From: DAHUYF01 sp963789275 | GTDB taxonomy: Bacteria; Pseudomonadota; Alphaproteobacteria; ATCC43930; CGMCC-115725 | Assembly (NCBI GenBank): GCA_963789275.1 | Contig: CAWBKF010000004.1 | Location: 620,001 to 684,000, forward strand | Direction of reading: 5' to 3' | Length of the DNA: 64,000 nt | Shown: piece after piece, positions 8,315-16,840 of the stretch | How the letters are laid out: the number at the start of each line of letters is the position of its first letter | Numbering within the stretch: the stretch's first letter is position 1 | Position numbers and translations under genes: made by a program | Notes under the pieces: model-generated | Database searches by the model: none | The model's input: the letters and a program-made list of their open reading frames with translations, nothing else | What the model was told of the DNA's origin: nothing

Positions 8315-9423
8315 ATGGACGAGGAATGTTGCGGCGGCCACGGGCTGCCGCGCCGGCAGGTCATCCGGGGCGGGCTCGCGGCGGCGGCGGTGGGCGCGCT
8401 CGGCGGCGCGGCGGTGGCGCCGGGCGCGGCGCTGGCCGCAACGGGCAGCGCCGGCGCGCGCGCCATCGACATCCATGCGCATTACTATCCGCAAGGCTTT
8501 CTCGACATCCTTGGCGAAGCGGGCAAGCCCTACGGGCTCGACTATCGCGCGGCACCCGACGGTTTCTTCATCGGCCAGCGGCATTACGCGGCGAAATTCG
8601 CCGACCTCGCGCTGCGGCTCGCCGAGATGGATCAGCGCGGCGTCGAGACGCATGCGCTGTCGCTGACCGCGCCAATGCTCTACTGGGCGCCGCCGGAACT
8701 GTCAGAGCGCTTGGCGCGCGCCTGGAACGACGCGGCGAGCGCCGCGCATCAGGCGCATCCCACGCGCTTCGTCGGGCTTGCGACATTGCCGATGGGCGAT
8801 CCCGACCGCGCCGTCGACGAGCTCGACCGCGCCGCCAAGCTCCCCGGCATCCGCGGGGTCTATCTCGGCACCAACATCGAGGACCGCGATCTCGACGATC
8901 CCCGCTTCACCCCGGTCTTCGCCCGCATCGAGGCGCTGGGCCTGCCGGTCTTCCTCCATCCCCTGAAGACGCTCGACCGCAGCGACCGGATGAAGCCGTT
9001 CTATCTCGCCAATCTCATCGGCAATCCGCTCGACACGGCGATCGCTTGCGCCCATCTCATCTTCGGCGGCGTCATGGACCGCTTTCCTCGCCTCGAGGTC
9101 TGCCTGCCGCATGCCGGCGGCGTGGTGCCGATCCTGATGGGGCGCTGGGATCACGGCGCCGAGGTGCGCCCGGAGCTCGCCCATATGAAGCGGCCGCCGA
9201 GCGAGTATCTCGCCGCTTCACTTACGACACCGTGGCGCATTCCAAAGAGATCATGAAATTCGTCATCGCCGAAGTAGGCATCGAGCGCATCATGCTCGGC
9301 AGCGATTACTGCTTCGACATGGGCTACACCCATCCCGTCGAGGTGGTCGACGAGCTCGGCCTCGGCGACCAGGAGCGCCAGATGGTGCTCCGCGGCACCG
9401 CGGCGAAGATCCTGAAGCTATAG
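8315..9423 (+). CDS. Tat-exported amidohydrolase family 2 (ACMSD-like), one frameshift
   Basis: TIM-barrel metal-dependent hydrolase or decarboxylase resembling aminocarboxymuconate-semialdehyde decarboxylase. The N-terminus carries a twin-arginine-type signal (LPRRQVIRGGLAAAAVGAL) ending near AALA, then the metal motif AIDIHAHYYPQGF. FLHPLKT and LPHAGGVVPILMGRWDHG follow. Near 9212 the frame breaks: YLAA should read YLRRFTYDTVAHS, and the rest (RIMLGSDYCFDMGYTHP) is in the next frame to 9423. A single missing C explains it. Full length would be about 369 residues. The substrate is unknown. Confidence 0.88.
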
Positions 9424-9472
9424 CGATGAAGGACCGGGGTCGCGCTCACCCCCCGCTTCGACGCTAGTCGAG

Positions 9473-9635
9473 GCACACATCTCGCGGCAACGTATTCCTC
9501 AACCACCGCTTTGCCCGCGAAAGCGGGCATCCAGGGGCCTCAAATGCATTGAGCGGAGCGCTTCACCTGGGTCCCCGCTTTCGCGGGGACGGCGGAATAA
9601 GTAGTGGGAACTGCAGCGATTTCCCGGATGTGTGC
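9473..9635 (+). repeat. Dispersed palindromic repeat, copy 1
   Basis: A 163-bp unit bounded by GCACACATC and its inverted partner GATGTGTGC. Inside are two strong inverted repeats: CCCGCGAAAGCGGG (9513-9526) and CCCCGCTTTCGCGGGG (9573-9588). Related copies lie at 18563-18724 and 34334-34422, with a core fragment at 18731-18810. It occupies the whole gap between the amidohydrolase and the IS1380 insertion. Confidence 0.85.
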
Positions 9636-9640
9636 ATCAA

Positions 9641-11246
9641 CTAGCCCGCCTTTCTCACACTGCGTTGTCTCGGTGCGCCGGAGTGGCGCGCGCCGGGGTT
9701 TCGGCATCGATAGTTTGCGGGTTGCGAGAGCTCGTTGGTGCGGTCGCCGCTTGCGAGTTTTGGGGTCGGGGAGTGCGCTCTATTGGTGTGAAGGACGGCG
9801 TGGCGAGGCATTGCGGGGCCGTGGTGCCAACGATCGTGGGGTAGTAGCCGAGGCCGGCTCAGGTGGTGTTCGAGGGCAGCGCTGAGGGCGCGATGAGCGG
9901 TGGCGAAGACCGCCTTGTAAGGGCAGCCGGATGCCATGGCGAACTTGACGCGGCGGACACTGATGGTGACGCGAGCGCCGATCTTGAAGAGCTTGCGGCG
10001 GATGGTGCCGCACGTGGCATTGGCCAGCTCGGTGGCCTGCAAGGCGCTGCGGCGCAGGCTGTCGACCAGGACATAGGCCATCGAGGCGAACCATAGGCGC
10101 AGCTGATTGGCCCGCATGGTCGTGGCCGAGGTGCGATCGGCGAAGAGGTCGAGCTGGCATTCCTTGATCCGGTTCTCCATCTCGCCGCGCGCGCAATAGA
10201 GCCTCTTCGTAGAGATAACCGGCATCGCCGTCGGCGGCGACCAGCGAGGTAACGACGAAGCGGGGATTGGCTTCACCCTGCGTCCACTCGGCCTTGGCAA
10301 TGACGCGCCGTTTACGGCTCCAGCTTTTGCGTGTCGACCATGTGAGATCCTTGAAGCGCCGCGCTGGCTTGAGAGCCTCCTCGCTTGCGGCCCGGGCCGC
10401 TGCGAGCTCGGTCCCGATCGCGCGGATCAGCCGTTTGTTCTTCGCCAGGCCGAAGAGATAGTCGACGCCATGGGCCTCACACCAAGCCATGAGAGCCTCG
10501 CGCGCGAAGCCGCTGTCGGCACGCAGCACAATGCGCACCAAGGGCCAGCGCCGGCGGATCTGCGCCACGATGCGGGCGATCTCCTCCTCGGCGCCGGCCG
10601 CGGCGTCGATGTTGGAGCGCCGCAGCTTTGCCGCCAATAGGTGGCGGCCGCAAAAAATGTAGAGCGGCAGATAGCAGTAGCAATCATAGTAGCCGTGGAA
10701 GAACCGACCCTCCTGATGCCCATGCAGCGGGTCGTCCGTGGCGTCCAGATCGAGGATGATCTCCTCAGGCGGCTTCTGATGCGCCGCGAGGAACAGGTCC
10801 ACGAACAGCCCCTCGATGGCCACGGGATCGTGGTCGATCTTGTGATAGCGCGTCGGCAGCGGCCGGCTCAGCTCGAGGCGGTTCAGCGTCGATTTGCCGG
10901 CAACCGGCGCGCAGTCCTGGCGCCGCGCTTCCAGCTTGCCCGCCAGCACCGCCATCACCGGATCGTGGCGCAACTCGTCGTGATCATTGATGTCTTCATA
11001 ACCCAGCGCCAGCCCGAACACCCGCTGCCCGACCAGCGTCGCAACCTGGTGCTCAACCAACCCCGGGCTGCGATGGTCGATGAAGCAATCGGCGAAGCGA
11101 CTGACCAGCCTGATCGCGCGATCCGTCGCGACCAGCAGCAATGCCCCAGCGTCAGAGGTGATCGCTCCCCCATCAAAGCCTGCCACCACGACACGTCGTT
11201 CTACAGGTGCAAACTCGAACAGCTCTGCGCTACACTCTGTCGGCAT
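9641..11246 (-). CDS. IS1380-family transposase, one frameshift
   Basis: DDE transposase starting at ATG 11246 (MPTECSAELFEFAPV). Visible landmarks are the catalytic-type aspartate segments IILDLDATDDPLHGHQEG and IVLRADSGFAREALMAWCE, then RGEMENRIKECQLDLFADR, a hallmark of this family. The frame breaks near 10203, where an extra base turns the expected YCARGEMEN into an unrelated sequence, so the copy as read is inactive. After the family-typical C-terminus the second frame stays open through the left inverted repeat and stops at a TAG inside the flanking CTAG. Confidence 0.9.
9645..9662. repeat. IS1380 left terminal inverted repeat
   Basis: CCCGCCTTTCTCACACTG; matches the right end at 15 of 18 positions in inverted orientation and is directly preceded by CTAG. 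Confidence 0.85.
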
Positions 11247-11323
11247 CGGGGCGTCTCCTTGGACCAGAGTAAATCGTTGCTGCACAACAATTTTCTCAGA
11301 GTCCGTGCCCCGATGCACCTCAA

Positions 11324-11341
11324 CAGTTTGAGAAATCCGGG
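11324..11341. repeat. IS1380 right terminal inverted repeat
   Basis: CAGTTTGAGAAATCCGGG; inverted partner of 9645-9662, directly followed by the second CTAG. Confidence 0.85.
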
Positions 11342-11707
11342 CTAGCGCTGCGGCGCGCGGGCGAGGCCGGCCTGCTCGAGCGCCGCGACATAGGCGGCCC
11401 AGCGCTTCGCCTGCTCCTGGCCGAGCTCGTAGAGATAGGTCCAGGAATAGATGCCGGTGTCGTGGAGATCGTCGAACACCAGGCGCACCGCGTAATTGCC
11501 GACGGGCTCGACGGCGATGATCGCGACCTCGGCGCGGCCGGCGACCAGCTGCTTCTGGCCGGGGCCATGGCCCTGCACCTCGGCGGACGGGCTCTCGACG
11601 CGGAGATATTCCGCCGGCAGGCGGAAACGCGCGCCGTCGTCGAACGCGACCTCGAGCAGCTTCTCGGCTTGCTTCAGGCGCAGCTCGACCGGCCAGCGCC
11701 CGCTCAC
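11342..11707 (-). CDS. DUF971 protein (gamma-butyrobetaine hydroxylase N-terminal-like domain)
   Basis: 121 residues from a GTG start overlapping the upstream stop as GTGA. The sequence from WPVELRLKQAEKLLEVAFDD to DDLHDTGIYSWTYLYELG is the DUF971/GBBH-like N-terminal domain, a small fold often found alone beside iron-sulfur or cofactor genes. RLPAEYLRVESPSAEVQGHG is also typical. Its stop codon TAG lies in the CTAG target duplicate of the IS1380 element, so the insertion left the protein intact. Function unknown. Confidence 0.88.
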   Translation of the reverse strand: MSGRWPVELRLKQAEKLLEVAFDDGARFRLPAEYLRVESPSAEVQGHGPGQKQLVAGRAEVAIIAVEPVGNYAVRLVFDDLHDTGIYSWTYLYELGQEQAKRWAAYVAALEQAGLARAPQR

Positions 11708-11931
11708 GGCGCGGGCGGCGCGGCTTGAAGCTTGCTCTTCTCGGCGTCGTCGAGGGTGCGCGCCTCGTCCACCAGCATGATCGGAATGCCGTCGCGGATG
11801 GGATAGGCAAGCCCGGCCTCGAGGCTGATCAGCTCCTGCGCCGCGCGATCATAGCGCAGCGGCGCCTTGGTCACGGGGCACACCAGGATCTCCAGCAGCC
11901 GCGGGTCGACATCGGGGGCGTGATCGCTCAT
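11704..11931 (-). CDS. Trm112 family protein (UPF0434)
   Basis: 75 residues. LLEILVCPVTKAPLRYDRAA, ELISLEAGLAYPIRDGIPIM and the C-terminal PIMLVDEA are the signature of bacterial Trm112-like proteins, which in other systems activate methyltransferases. Only one of the zinc cysteines (CPVTK) is kept, as is common in bacterial members. It overlaps the DUF971 gene by 4 bp and follows the Lon-domain gene by 9 bp, so it belongs to a four-gene operon with thioredoxin at the front. Confidence 0.9.
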   Translation of the reverse strand: MSDHAPDVDPRLLEILVCPVTKAPLRYDRAAQELISLEAGLAYPIRDGIPIMLVDEARTLDDAEKSKLQAAPPAP

Positions 11932-11940
11932 GGGGGGCTC

Positions 11941-12597
11941 CTAATGCCGCGCCGCGTCGGCGTTCTCGCCGCCATGCGCCGCCATCTCGACCAGCGCGGT
12001 CAGCAGCCGTGCCCGCTCGGCGAGGCCCGGCGCCTCGAGCAGCGCCTGTTTCTCGTTGGGCGCAAACGGCGCCGCCATGGCGACGGTGGTGACCAGCCGG
12101 TCGTCCGGCGTTGCCTCGACCGCCTCCCATTCGGCAGTGATGTTGTGGCGGCGGAAGAACGGCTTCAGCGCCGTGAGCAGGCGCTCGCGCTCGATCGGCT
12201 GGACGTCGTCGTCGAGATCGCCGCGATAGGGCTCCCAGTCGGGCACGATGCGGCGGTAGAGCCGGTCCTGCGGCAGCTCGCGCGCGATGTCGAAGCGCGC
12301 GAGCCCGGTCAGCGTGATGAGATAGCGTCCGTCCTCGGTCTCGCTGAACGAGGTCATGCGGCCGGCGCAGCCGGTGCGGTAGAGCGCGGGCTCGCCGGCA
12401 TCGCCCTCGCCGGCCTGCGGCTGCACCATGCCGATGAGCCGCTCGGCTTTGAGCGCATCCTCGGTCATGGCGAGATAGCGCTTCTCGAAGATGTTGAGCG
12501 GCAGCCGCCCGCGCGGCAGCAGCAGCACGCCGGTCAAGGGAAAGATCGGCAGGCTCGCCGGCAGGTCGGCAAAAGCCGGCGCCAGCGGCGCGCTCAT
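11941..12597 (-). CDS. Lon N-terminal (substrate-binding) domain protein
   Basis: 218 residues consisting only of the Lon N-terminal/PUA-like domain, without ATPase or protease parts. LPIFPLTGVLLLPRGRLPLN, IFEKRYLAMTEDAL and the GCAGRMTSFSETEDGRYLI core are characteristic. Stand-alone members are common in alphaproteobacteria and are thought to take part in protein quality control. The start ATG overlaps the thioredoxin stop as ATGA, supporting a shared role with that co-chaperone. Confidence 0.9.
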   Translation of the reverse strand: MSAPLAPAFADLPASLPIFPLTGVLLLPRGRLPLNIFEKRYLAMTEDALKAERLIGMVQPQAGEGDAGEPALYRTGCAGRMTSFSETEDGRYLITLTGLARFDIARELPQDRLYRRIVPDWEPYRGDLDDDVQPIERERLLTALKPFFRRHNITAEWEAVEATPDDRLVTTVAMAAPFAPNEKQALLEAPGLAERARLLTALVEMAAHGGENADAARH

Positions 12598-13511
12598 GAA
12601 AAGAGGATCGATGAGAGGCGCTTCCGCGCCGCGACGGTGAGCGGATCCGCATGCCCCATCGCCTCGAAGAATTTGACCAGCTGCTTGCGCGCCGCCTCGT
12701 CATTCCATTTGCGGTCGCGCCGGACGAGGTCCATCAGCTCGTCCACCGCCTGCTCGCGCTCGCCGGCGGCGAACAGCGCCGAGGCGAGCTCGAAGCGCGC
12801 CTCGTGATCGCCGGGGTCGCGCTCCAGCCGGCGGCGCAGCTCGCCGACCGCGCCTTGCGCCTTCTCGCCGGTCTCGGCGAGCTCCAGCGCGGTGCGCGCC
12901 GCCACCACCTCGGCATGGTTCGCCGCTTCCTTCGGCACGCGGTCGAGGAGCTGGCGCGCCTGGGCGAATTCCTTGCGGCCGATGGCGATGCGGGCGAGCC
13001 CGGCCACGGCTTCGGCCGTGCCGGGCTCGTGCTGCAGGATCTGGCCATAGATGTTGGCGGCGCGCGCGGTGTCGCCGGCGGCCATCGCCTCCTGCGCCAG
13101 CGCCAGCGCCTCCTCGATCGGCGACGGGCCCGCCGCGCCGCCGGCCAGCCGCCCGACGAACTGCTTCACCTGGCTTTCCGGCAGCGCGCCGACGAAGCCG
13201 TCGACCGGCCGTCCGTCTTTGAAGGCATAGACCGCGGGGATCGACTGGATGCGCATCTGCTGCGCGAGCTCAGGGTTCTCGTCGATGTTGATCTTGACCA
13301 TGCGCACGGTGCCGCGCGCATCGCGCACCGCTTTTTCCAGCGCCGGGCCGAGCTGCTTGCACGGGCCGCACCAGGGCGCCCAGAAATCGACGACGATGGC
13401 GGCATCGTGCGAGGCATCGATGACATCGGCCATGAAACTGGCGGTGGTGCCGTTCTTGACCAGGCTGGCGGTGTCCGCCGGCGCGGGCGGGCTGCCGAGA
13501 ATAGGTTCCAT
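12594..13511 (-). CDS. Thioredoxin-TPR co-chaperone (CnoX/YbbN type)
   Basis: 305 residues. The N-terminal thioredoxin domain (about residues 22-130) has the intact WAPWCGPCKQLGP active site and the cis-proline in IQSIPAVYAFKDG. A helical TPR-like C-terminal half follows (EEALALAQEAMAAGDTARAA and RRLERDPGDHEARFELASAL). This architecture is that of CnoX/YbbN, a redox-regulated holdase that passes clients to chaperonin. The ATG at 13511 starts the thioredoxin fold; upstream sequence in the same frame belongs to the shadow of prdX. Confidence 0.93.
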   Translation of the reverse strand: MEPILGSPPAPADTASLVKNGTTASFMADVIDASHDAAIVVDFWAPWCGPCKQLGPALEKAVRDARGTVRMVKINIDENPELAQQMRIQSIPAVYAFKDGRPVDGFVGALPESQVKQFVGRLAGGAAGPSPIEEALALAQEAMAAGDTARAANIYGQILQHEPGTAEAVAGLARIAIGRKEFAQARQLLDRVPKEAANHAEVVAARTALELAETGEKAQGAVGELRRRLERDPGDHEARFELASALFAAGEREQAVDELMDLVRRDRKWNDEAARKQLVKFFEAMGHADPLTVAARKRLSSILFS

Positions 13512-13576
13512 AAGCGTGCTTTCCCCTGATTTCCCCCTAAACATGGCGGCGGAGCCGGCCGCTGACAAGCACTCCC

Positions 13577-14089
13577 TCAACCCGCCGCGCGGTCGAGCCC
13601 GGCGAGGTCGAGGAGCGCCGGCGTGTGCCCGCAATCGGCGATAAACCGCTGCAGGTCGCCCGGAGAAATGGCCGTGGTCGCCGTGTTGATCAAGGGGTGA
13701 TAGTGGAGCGGGTCGAATTCCAGCATCCCGGCATCGAGCACGGTGCGGACGCGGCGCTCGGCATCGTTGATCAGCGCAAAGGGGGTGACGCTGCCCGGGA
13801 TCACCCCCAGCACCTGCTGCATCAGCTCGGGGCTGGCAAAGGAAAAGCGCGGCGCGGCCAGCCGGTCGGCCAGCGCCTTGAGGTCGAGCCGGCGATCCTC
13901 CAGCATCACCACCAGCCACAGCCCGCCCTTGCGGTCTTTCAGGAACAGGCTCTTGCAATGGCCGCCCGGCAGGTCGCCGCGCAGCCGCACGCTGTCCGCC
14001 ACCGTGCGCAGCGGCGGATGATGGTGGGTGGCGTGGCGGATGCCGAGCGCGTCGAGGCGGGAAAACAGCGTGTCCGGGGTGGCGGTCAT
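13577..14089 (-). CDS. Prolyl-tRNA deacylase (ProXp/YbaK-type editing domain)
   Basis: 170 residues. Free-standing editing domain that hydrolyses mischarged Ala- or Cys-tRNA(Pro). Conserved points are HHPPLRTVADS, GGHCKSLFLKDRKGGLWLVV with the catalytic-type lysine, and GVIPGSVTPFALINDAERRV. Start at ATG 14089; the open frame extends upstream without family similarity. It lies 65 bp upstream of the thioredoxin-TPR gene on the same strand. Confidence 0.9.
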   Translation of the reverse strand: MTATPDTLFSRLDALGIRHATHHHPPLRTVADSVRLRGDLPGGHCKSLFLKDRKGGLWLVVMLEDRRLDLKALADRLAAPRFSFASPELMQQVLGVIPGSVTPFALINDAERRVRTVLDAGMLEFDPLHYHPLINTATTAISPGDLQRFIADCGHTPALLDLAGLDRAAG

Positions 14090-14093
14090 GGGT

Positions 14094-14439
14094 CTAGCGC
14101 AGCGGCCCCTTGGTCCAGCGGAAGCTGGTGAGGATGCCGTCATTGAAGCGGCATTCGACCGCGACCTCGCGCAGCAGCGGGCTGGTCGCCGGGAGCTCCT
14201 TGCGCACGCCCTCGGCCGCGGTGACGATGGTGGCGATGCTCTGCGTCTCGACCGGCACCACCGCCGTCTTGGTCACCGTGATCTCGCCGCCGGGGAACGC
14301 CTGCTGCATGACATCGCCGCAGCGCTCGGCGAGGCTCTCCTCGCGCACCTTGGAGAGGGGGTCCCAGGCGGCGAAGGGGTTGCAGGCGGCGAGCGCGAGC
14401 AACGGAAGCAGGCCGGCGGATGGGAAAGGCGCGCGTCAT
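14094..14439 (-). CDS. Small lipoprotein, probable frameshift in signal peptide
   Basis: About 110 residues. LLPLLALAACNPF is a clear lipobox (LAAC), giving an outer- or inner-membrane lipoprotein; the mature part has FPGGEITVTKTAVVPVETQS and FNDGILTSFRWTKG. The matching ATG at 14439 (MTRAFP) lies in another frame, so one extra base near 14430 is likely. Otherwise the start would be a TTG or CTG inside the hydrophobic segment. Function unknown. It ends 4 bp before the prolyl-tRNA deacylase start. Confidence 0.6.
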
Positions 14440-14553
14440 GGGCGCGATAGTGCCGCGCGGCGCGGCGGATTTCAAACCGCGGGCGGCCTGCCTCCGCGCG
14501 GGCCGCGGACTTGCAAACCGCCCTTACCTTTGTATGATGGCCGGCTTCGGAGC

Positions 14554-14628
14554 GCGGGCGTAGCTCAGGGGTAGAGCACAACCTTGCCAAGGTTGGGGTC
14601 GAGGGTTCGAATCCCTTCGCCCGCTCCA
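14554..14628 (+). tRNA. tRNA-Gly (GCC anticodon)
   Basis: The acceptor stem GCGGGCG pairs with CGCCCGC (14618-14624), the D arm reads GCTCAGGGGTAGAGC, the anticodon loop is TTGCCAA with anticodon GCC, and the T arm contains GGGTTCGAATCCC. The terminal CCA is encoded (14626-14628). A degenerate copy of its 3' end lies at 16207-16232. Confidence 0.97.
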
Positions 14629-14904
14629 GAATTTCTCAGCGAATTTCGTGGGTTACGGGGCGGCGCCGCTGACGCGGGGCGGCAGAGGCGGCTGCCAGGT
14701 AGCATATAGGTAACAGCGAGCGGTAGTGGGTCAGTTTGAATGACCCCGCCGAATTCGGGCGGAACGTGGCAATGGCTTTCCATCTTCTTTCATATTAGGA
14801 ATGATTGTACATTTCGCATCGGTTTGATATCAGTTATTGAATGGTGCCTGTGCCCTTCCGGCAACGCCCGGTACGGACCACGGGTCTATTCGTCGGGGGA
14901 TTTG

Positions 14905-15441
14905 ATGCTTTCGCTGAGAAATTATGGGGTGTCCGCGGGAGCGGTCGTCGGCCTTTTCCTGCTGTCGGCTTGCGCCGGGAGCGTCTCCACGCCGGTGCCG
15001 GTCGCCGCGCTTGCGCCAGATCAGCAATCCAATTTGAAGCTGACCGATATAACCGACGAGGCCGCGCCCGGCGTGGTGATGGCGAGCTACGATCTCGAGC
15101 GGCTCTTGCAGCTTGTGAAGGCCGAGATTGCGAAGGCGCGCCCGGATCTCTGGCCCCCGGCCAGCGCGCCAGCTGATCCGCCGACGGCCACGGTCAAGGT
15201 CGTCATCACCAAATATGATCCGGGCAACGCCGTTGCGCGTTTCCTGCTAGCGGGACTCGGGCAGATCCGTATCGAAGGCGATGTCGTCTTCAGCGATGCC
15301 GCAACCGGTCAACAGCTCGCCAAATATCAGGTGTCGAAGGATTTCTCTTTCGGCGGCATCTATGGCGGTAGCACCACCATCGAGGACGTCGAAAAAGGTT
15401 TCGCCGCATCAGTCGCGGATATCCTCGCAAAGAAGCAATAA
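14905..15441 (+). CDS. DUF4410 lipoprotein
   Basis: 178 residues from ATG 14905, preceded by GGGGGA at 14895-14900. A signal peptide ends in the lipobox FLLSACAGS. The mature domain (TATVKVVITKYDPGNAVARF, then RIEGDVVFSDAATGQQLAKY, ending ASVADIL) matches DUF4410, a family of envelope proteins of unknown role that resembles secretin-pilotin folds. It is alone on the plus strand after tRNA-Gly. Confidence 0.8.
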   Translation: MLSLRNYGVSAGAVVGLFLLSACAGSVSTPVPVAALAPDQQSNLKLTDITDEAAPGVVMASYDLERLLQLVKAEIAKARPDLWPPASAPADPPTATVKVVITKYDPGNAVARFLLAGLGQIRIEGDVVFSDAATGQQLAKYQVSKDFSFGGIYGGSTTIEDVEKGFAASVADILAKKQ

Positions 15442-15544
15442 CGCTCGAAACGCGCAAGCACGAGATTTCGCCGCGCAGCAAATCGTCTGAATGGCCGATT
15501 TTGCTTGACTAATCCGGATGATAGTCGGCCATCAAGCTGACCCG

Positions 15545-15691
15545 CTACCAACGGATGCCGTGGAGACGTGCCACGGCCTTCGCCGCCTCATCCTTGCTGG
15601 GCGCCAAGGTCACGACATCGGCAGAGCCGCGTCCCTCGAGCCAGGCTCGTTCATGCCGGGATCGCGCCGCGTTTCGTCGCAGGCAAGCCAT
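15545..15691 (-). CDS. Possible 48-residue hypothetical protein
   Basis: Reads from ATG 15691 (MACLRRNAARSRHERAWLEG) to a TAG at 15545, and is too short for standard gene calls. A GAGGAG ribosome-binding site lies 4 bases before the start, better than chance. The C-terminal half, SKDEAAKAVARLHGIRW, looks helical. It may be a real small protein or the remnant of a larger one. Family not recognised. Confidence 0.3.
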   Translation of the reverse strand: MACLRRNAARSRHERAWLEGRGSADVVTLAPSKDEAAKAVARLHGIRW

Positions 15692-15761
15692 CGACTCCTC
15701 AAGGGGTAAATGCAATAGGCGCGACGACCCCGAGTAGCCCACGCGTGCAGCCCCGCGCGCC

Positions 15762-16061
15762 TCACGCCTTCGCCGAGAGCTCCGCGCCCGTGACCAGCGT
15801 GACGGTCCCCTCGAGGATCGGCTTGGCGATGCCGAAGAAGCGCGCCACCGTCGCGGACTTGTTGTGCCGGTCCATCGCCGCCTGGTTGCTGAAGCGCTCA
15901 TAGGTGGTGAAGACGCACGGCTCTTCCTGGCTTTGCGAGATGAAGAAGCCGATCGTCTCCGGTTCGTTGACGCGGACGTTCTCGGCGACCTCCAGCAAGG
16001 CGTCGCGCATGACGCGGTCGGAGCCCTTCTTGACGCGGATGACGGCGGTGATGGTCAGCAT
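15762..16061 (-). CDS. Antibiotic biosynthesis monooxygenase (ABM) domain protein
   Basis: 99 residues. A small dimeric ferredoxin-like fold of the ABM/YgiN type, which acts on quinones or similar small aromatics. MLTITAVIRVKKGSDRVMRD, ETIGFFISQSQEEPCVFTTY and ERFSNQAAMDRHNKS are typical. Start at ATG 16061, where the conserved beta strand begins. It stands alone between the 48-residue frame and the tRNA fragment. Confidence 0.85.
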   Translation of the reverse strand: MLTITAVIRVKKGSDRVMRDALLEVAENVRVNEPETIGFFISQSQEEPCVFTTYERFSNQAAMDRHNKSATVARFFGIAKPILEGTVTLVTGAELSAKA

Positions 16062-16206
16062 GGGTCTCATCCTCTTGTGGTGCGCATTGGTCCGGTTGCC
16101 GGCGCCGGCCGCCGCATCGCGCAGGACAGTGCGCTCGCTGTTATAGGCAGTCGCGACAGAAAAAGCTGCGGTGGCGCAAATCACCTGAGGACGTCGCCAA
16201 GTGGGC

Positions 16207-16232
16207 GCGAGGGTTCGAACCCCTGCGCCCGC
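16207..16232 (+). repeat. Degenerate 3' tRNA-Gly fragment (T arm and acceptor)
   Basis: GAGGGTTCGAACCCCTGCGC followed by CCGC matches the T arm and acceptor 3' strand of the tRNA-Gly at 14554-14628 with only a few changes. No cloverleaf precedes it. Such a partial tRNA copy is what an integrative element leaves at its far end, but no integrase lies between the two copies. Confidence 0.5.
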
Positions 16233-16840
16233 GATCGGCATTGTCGCGAGCGGGCGATGATGATGCGTGTGGCGCCGGCCGCCGACCGGCCGGCGTCGGT
16301 GTCATCTTTCTGACTTAAATCACGCGCCGTCGCAGACCCTCGGCGCGCGCCATTCTGCGCGCGGCGATCGCGGCGCGCCCGCGACAGCCTTGCATGACGC
16401 CGGTGATCGGATCGTTCGCGCCGAGTTGCGGCAAAAGCATTGCCGCGCCGCGGACGCTGTGCGGCGTCGCTCTATGTCGGCCAGTTGAGAACGCTCATCG
16501 ATGCGGCACGCGCCCACACAATAGGCAGTATCTCGCACTCGCAAAACTTCTGCGTTCAGTCACGGCCGCTGCGATGTTCCAAAAAAGCGCCGAAATATCA
16601 GCCTCAATAATGACATCGGCTGCGACGTTCGTTTTAAGTTGCAGCTTTCTTCGCATCTGCAAAAAATACCGACGGCAAACGCGATACGAAAACACGACGC
16701 GGCAGCATGCAATCTCGAGCGCCTATAGCGGCGCTGCCGCGACACGCATCATCCATCAACCACAAGCTGGGCGGAACGCCTGAGGATCGCACAACGCTTA
16801 GTCGGGCAAGGTTCTGTTGAGTCGTCGAGAGGCAACGTCG
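16233..16840. other. 608-bp non-coding stretch
   Basis: No reading frame with convincing codon use or family resemblance. The sequence is visibly less GC-rich than its surroundings and probably holds the promoter region of the exopolysaccharide genes that start at 16841. I found no hairpin terminator or clear promoter box. Confidence 0.5.

Larger units (their letters stand above)
9641..11345 (-). mobile_element. IS1380-family insertion sequence flanked by CTAG duplications
   Basis: Terminal inverted repeats of 18 bp lie at 9645-9662 (CCCGCCTTTCTCACACTG) and 11324-11341 (CAGTTTGAGAAATCCGGG), with three mismatches. A CTAG tetranucleotide directly repeats outside both ends (9641-9644 and 11342-11345), consistent with the short target duplications of this family. 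One transposase gene fills the element. The insertion sits just after the DUF971 coding region, whose TAG stop lies in the right CTAG, and abuts the palindromic repeat on the left. Confidence 0.88.

Noticed and set aside
9780..11810. One 676-codon frame joining transposase, DUF971 and Trm112 regions
   Set aside because: It crosses the IS end and two genes in the wrong frame; only the section from 11246 to about 10203 is real transposase.
16205..16232. A second tRNA gene
   Set aside because: Only the T arm and acceptor 3' strand exist; no D arm, anticodon arm or 5' acceptor strand precede it.
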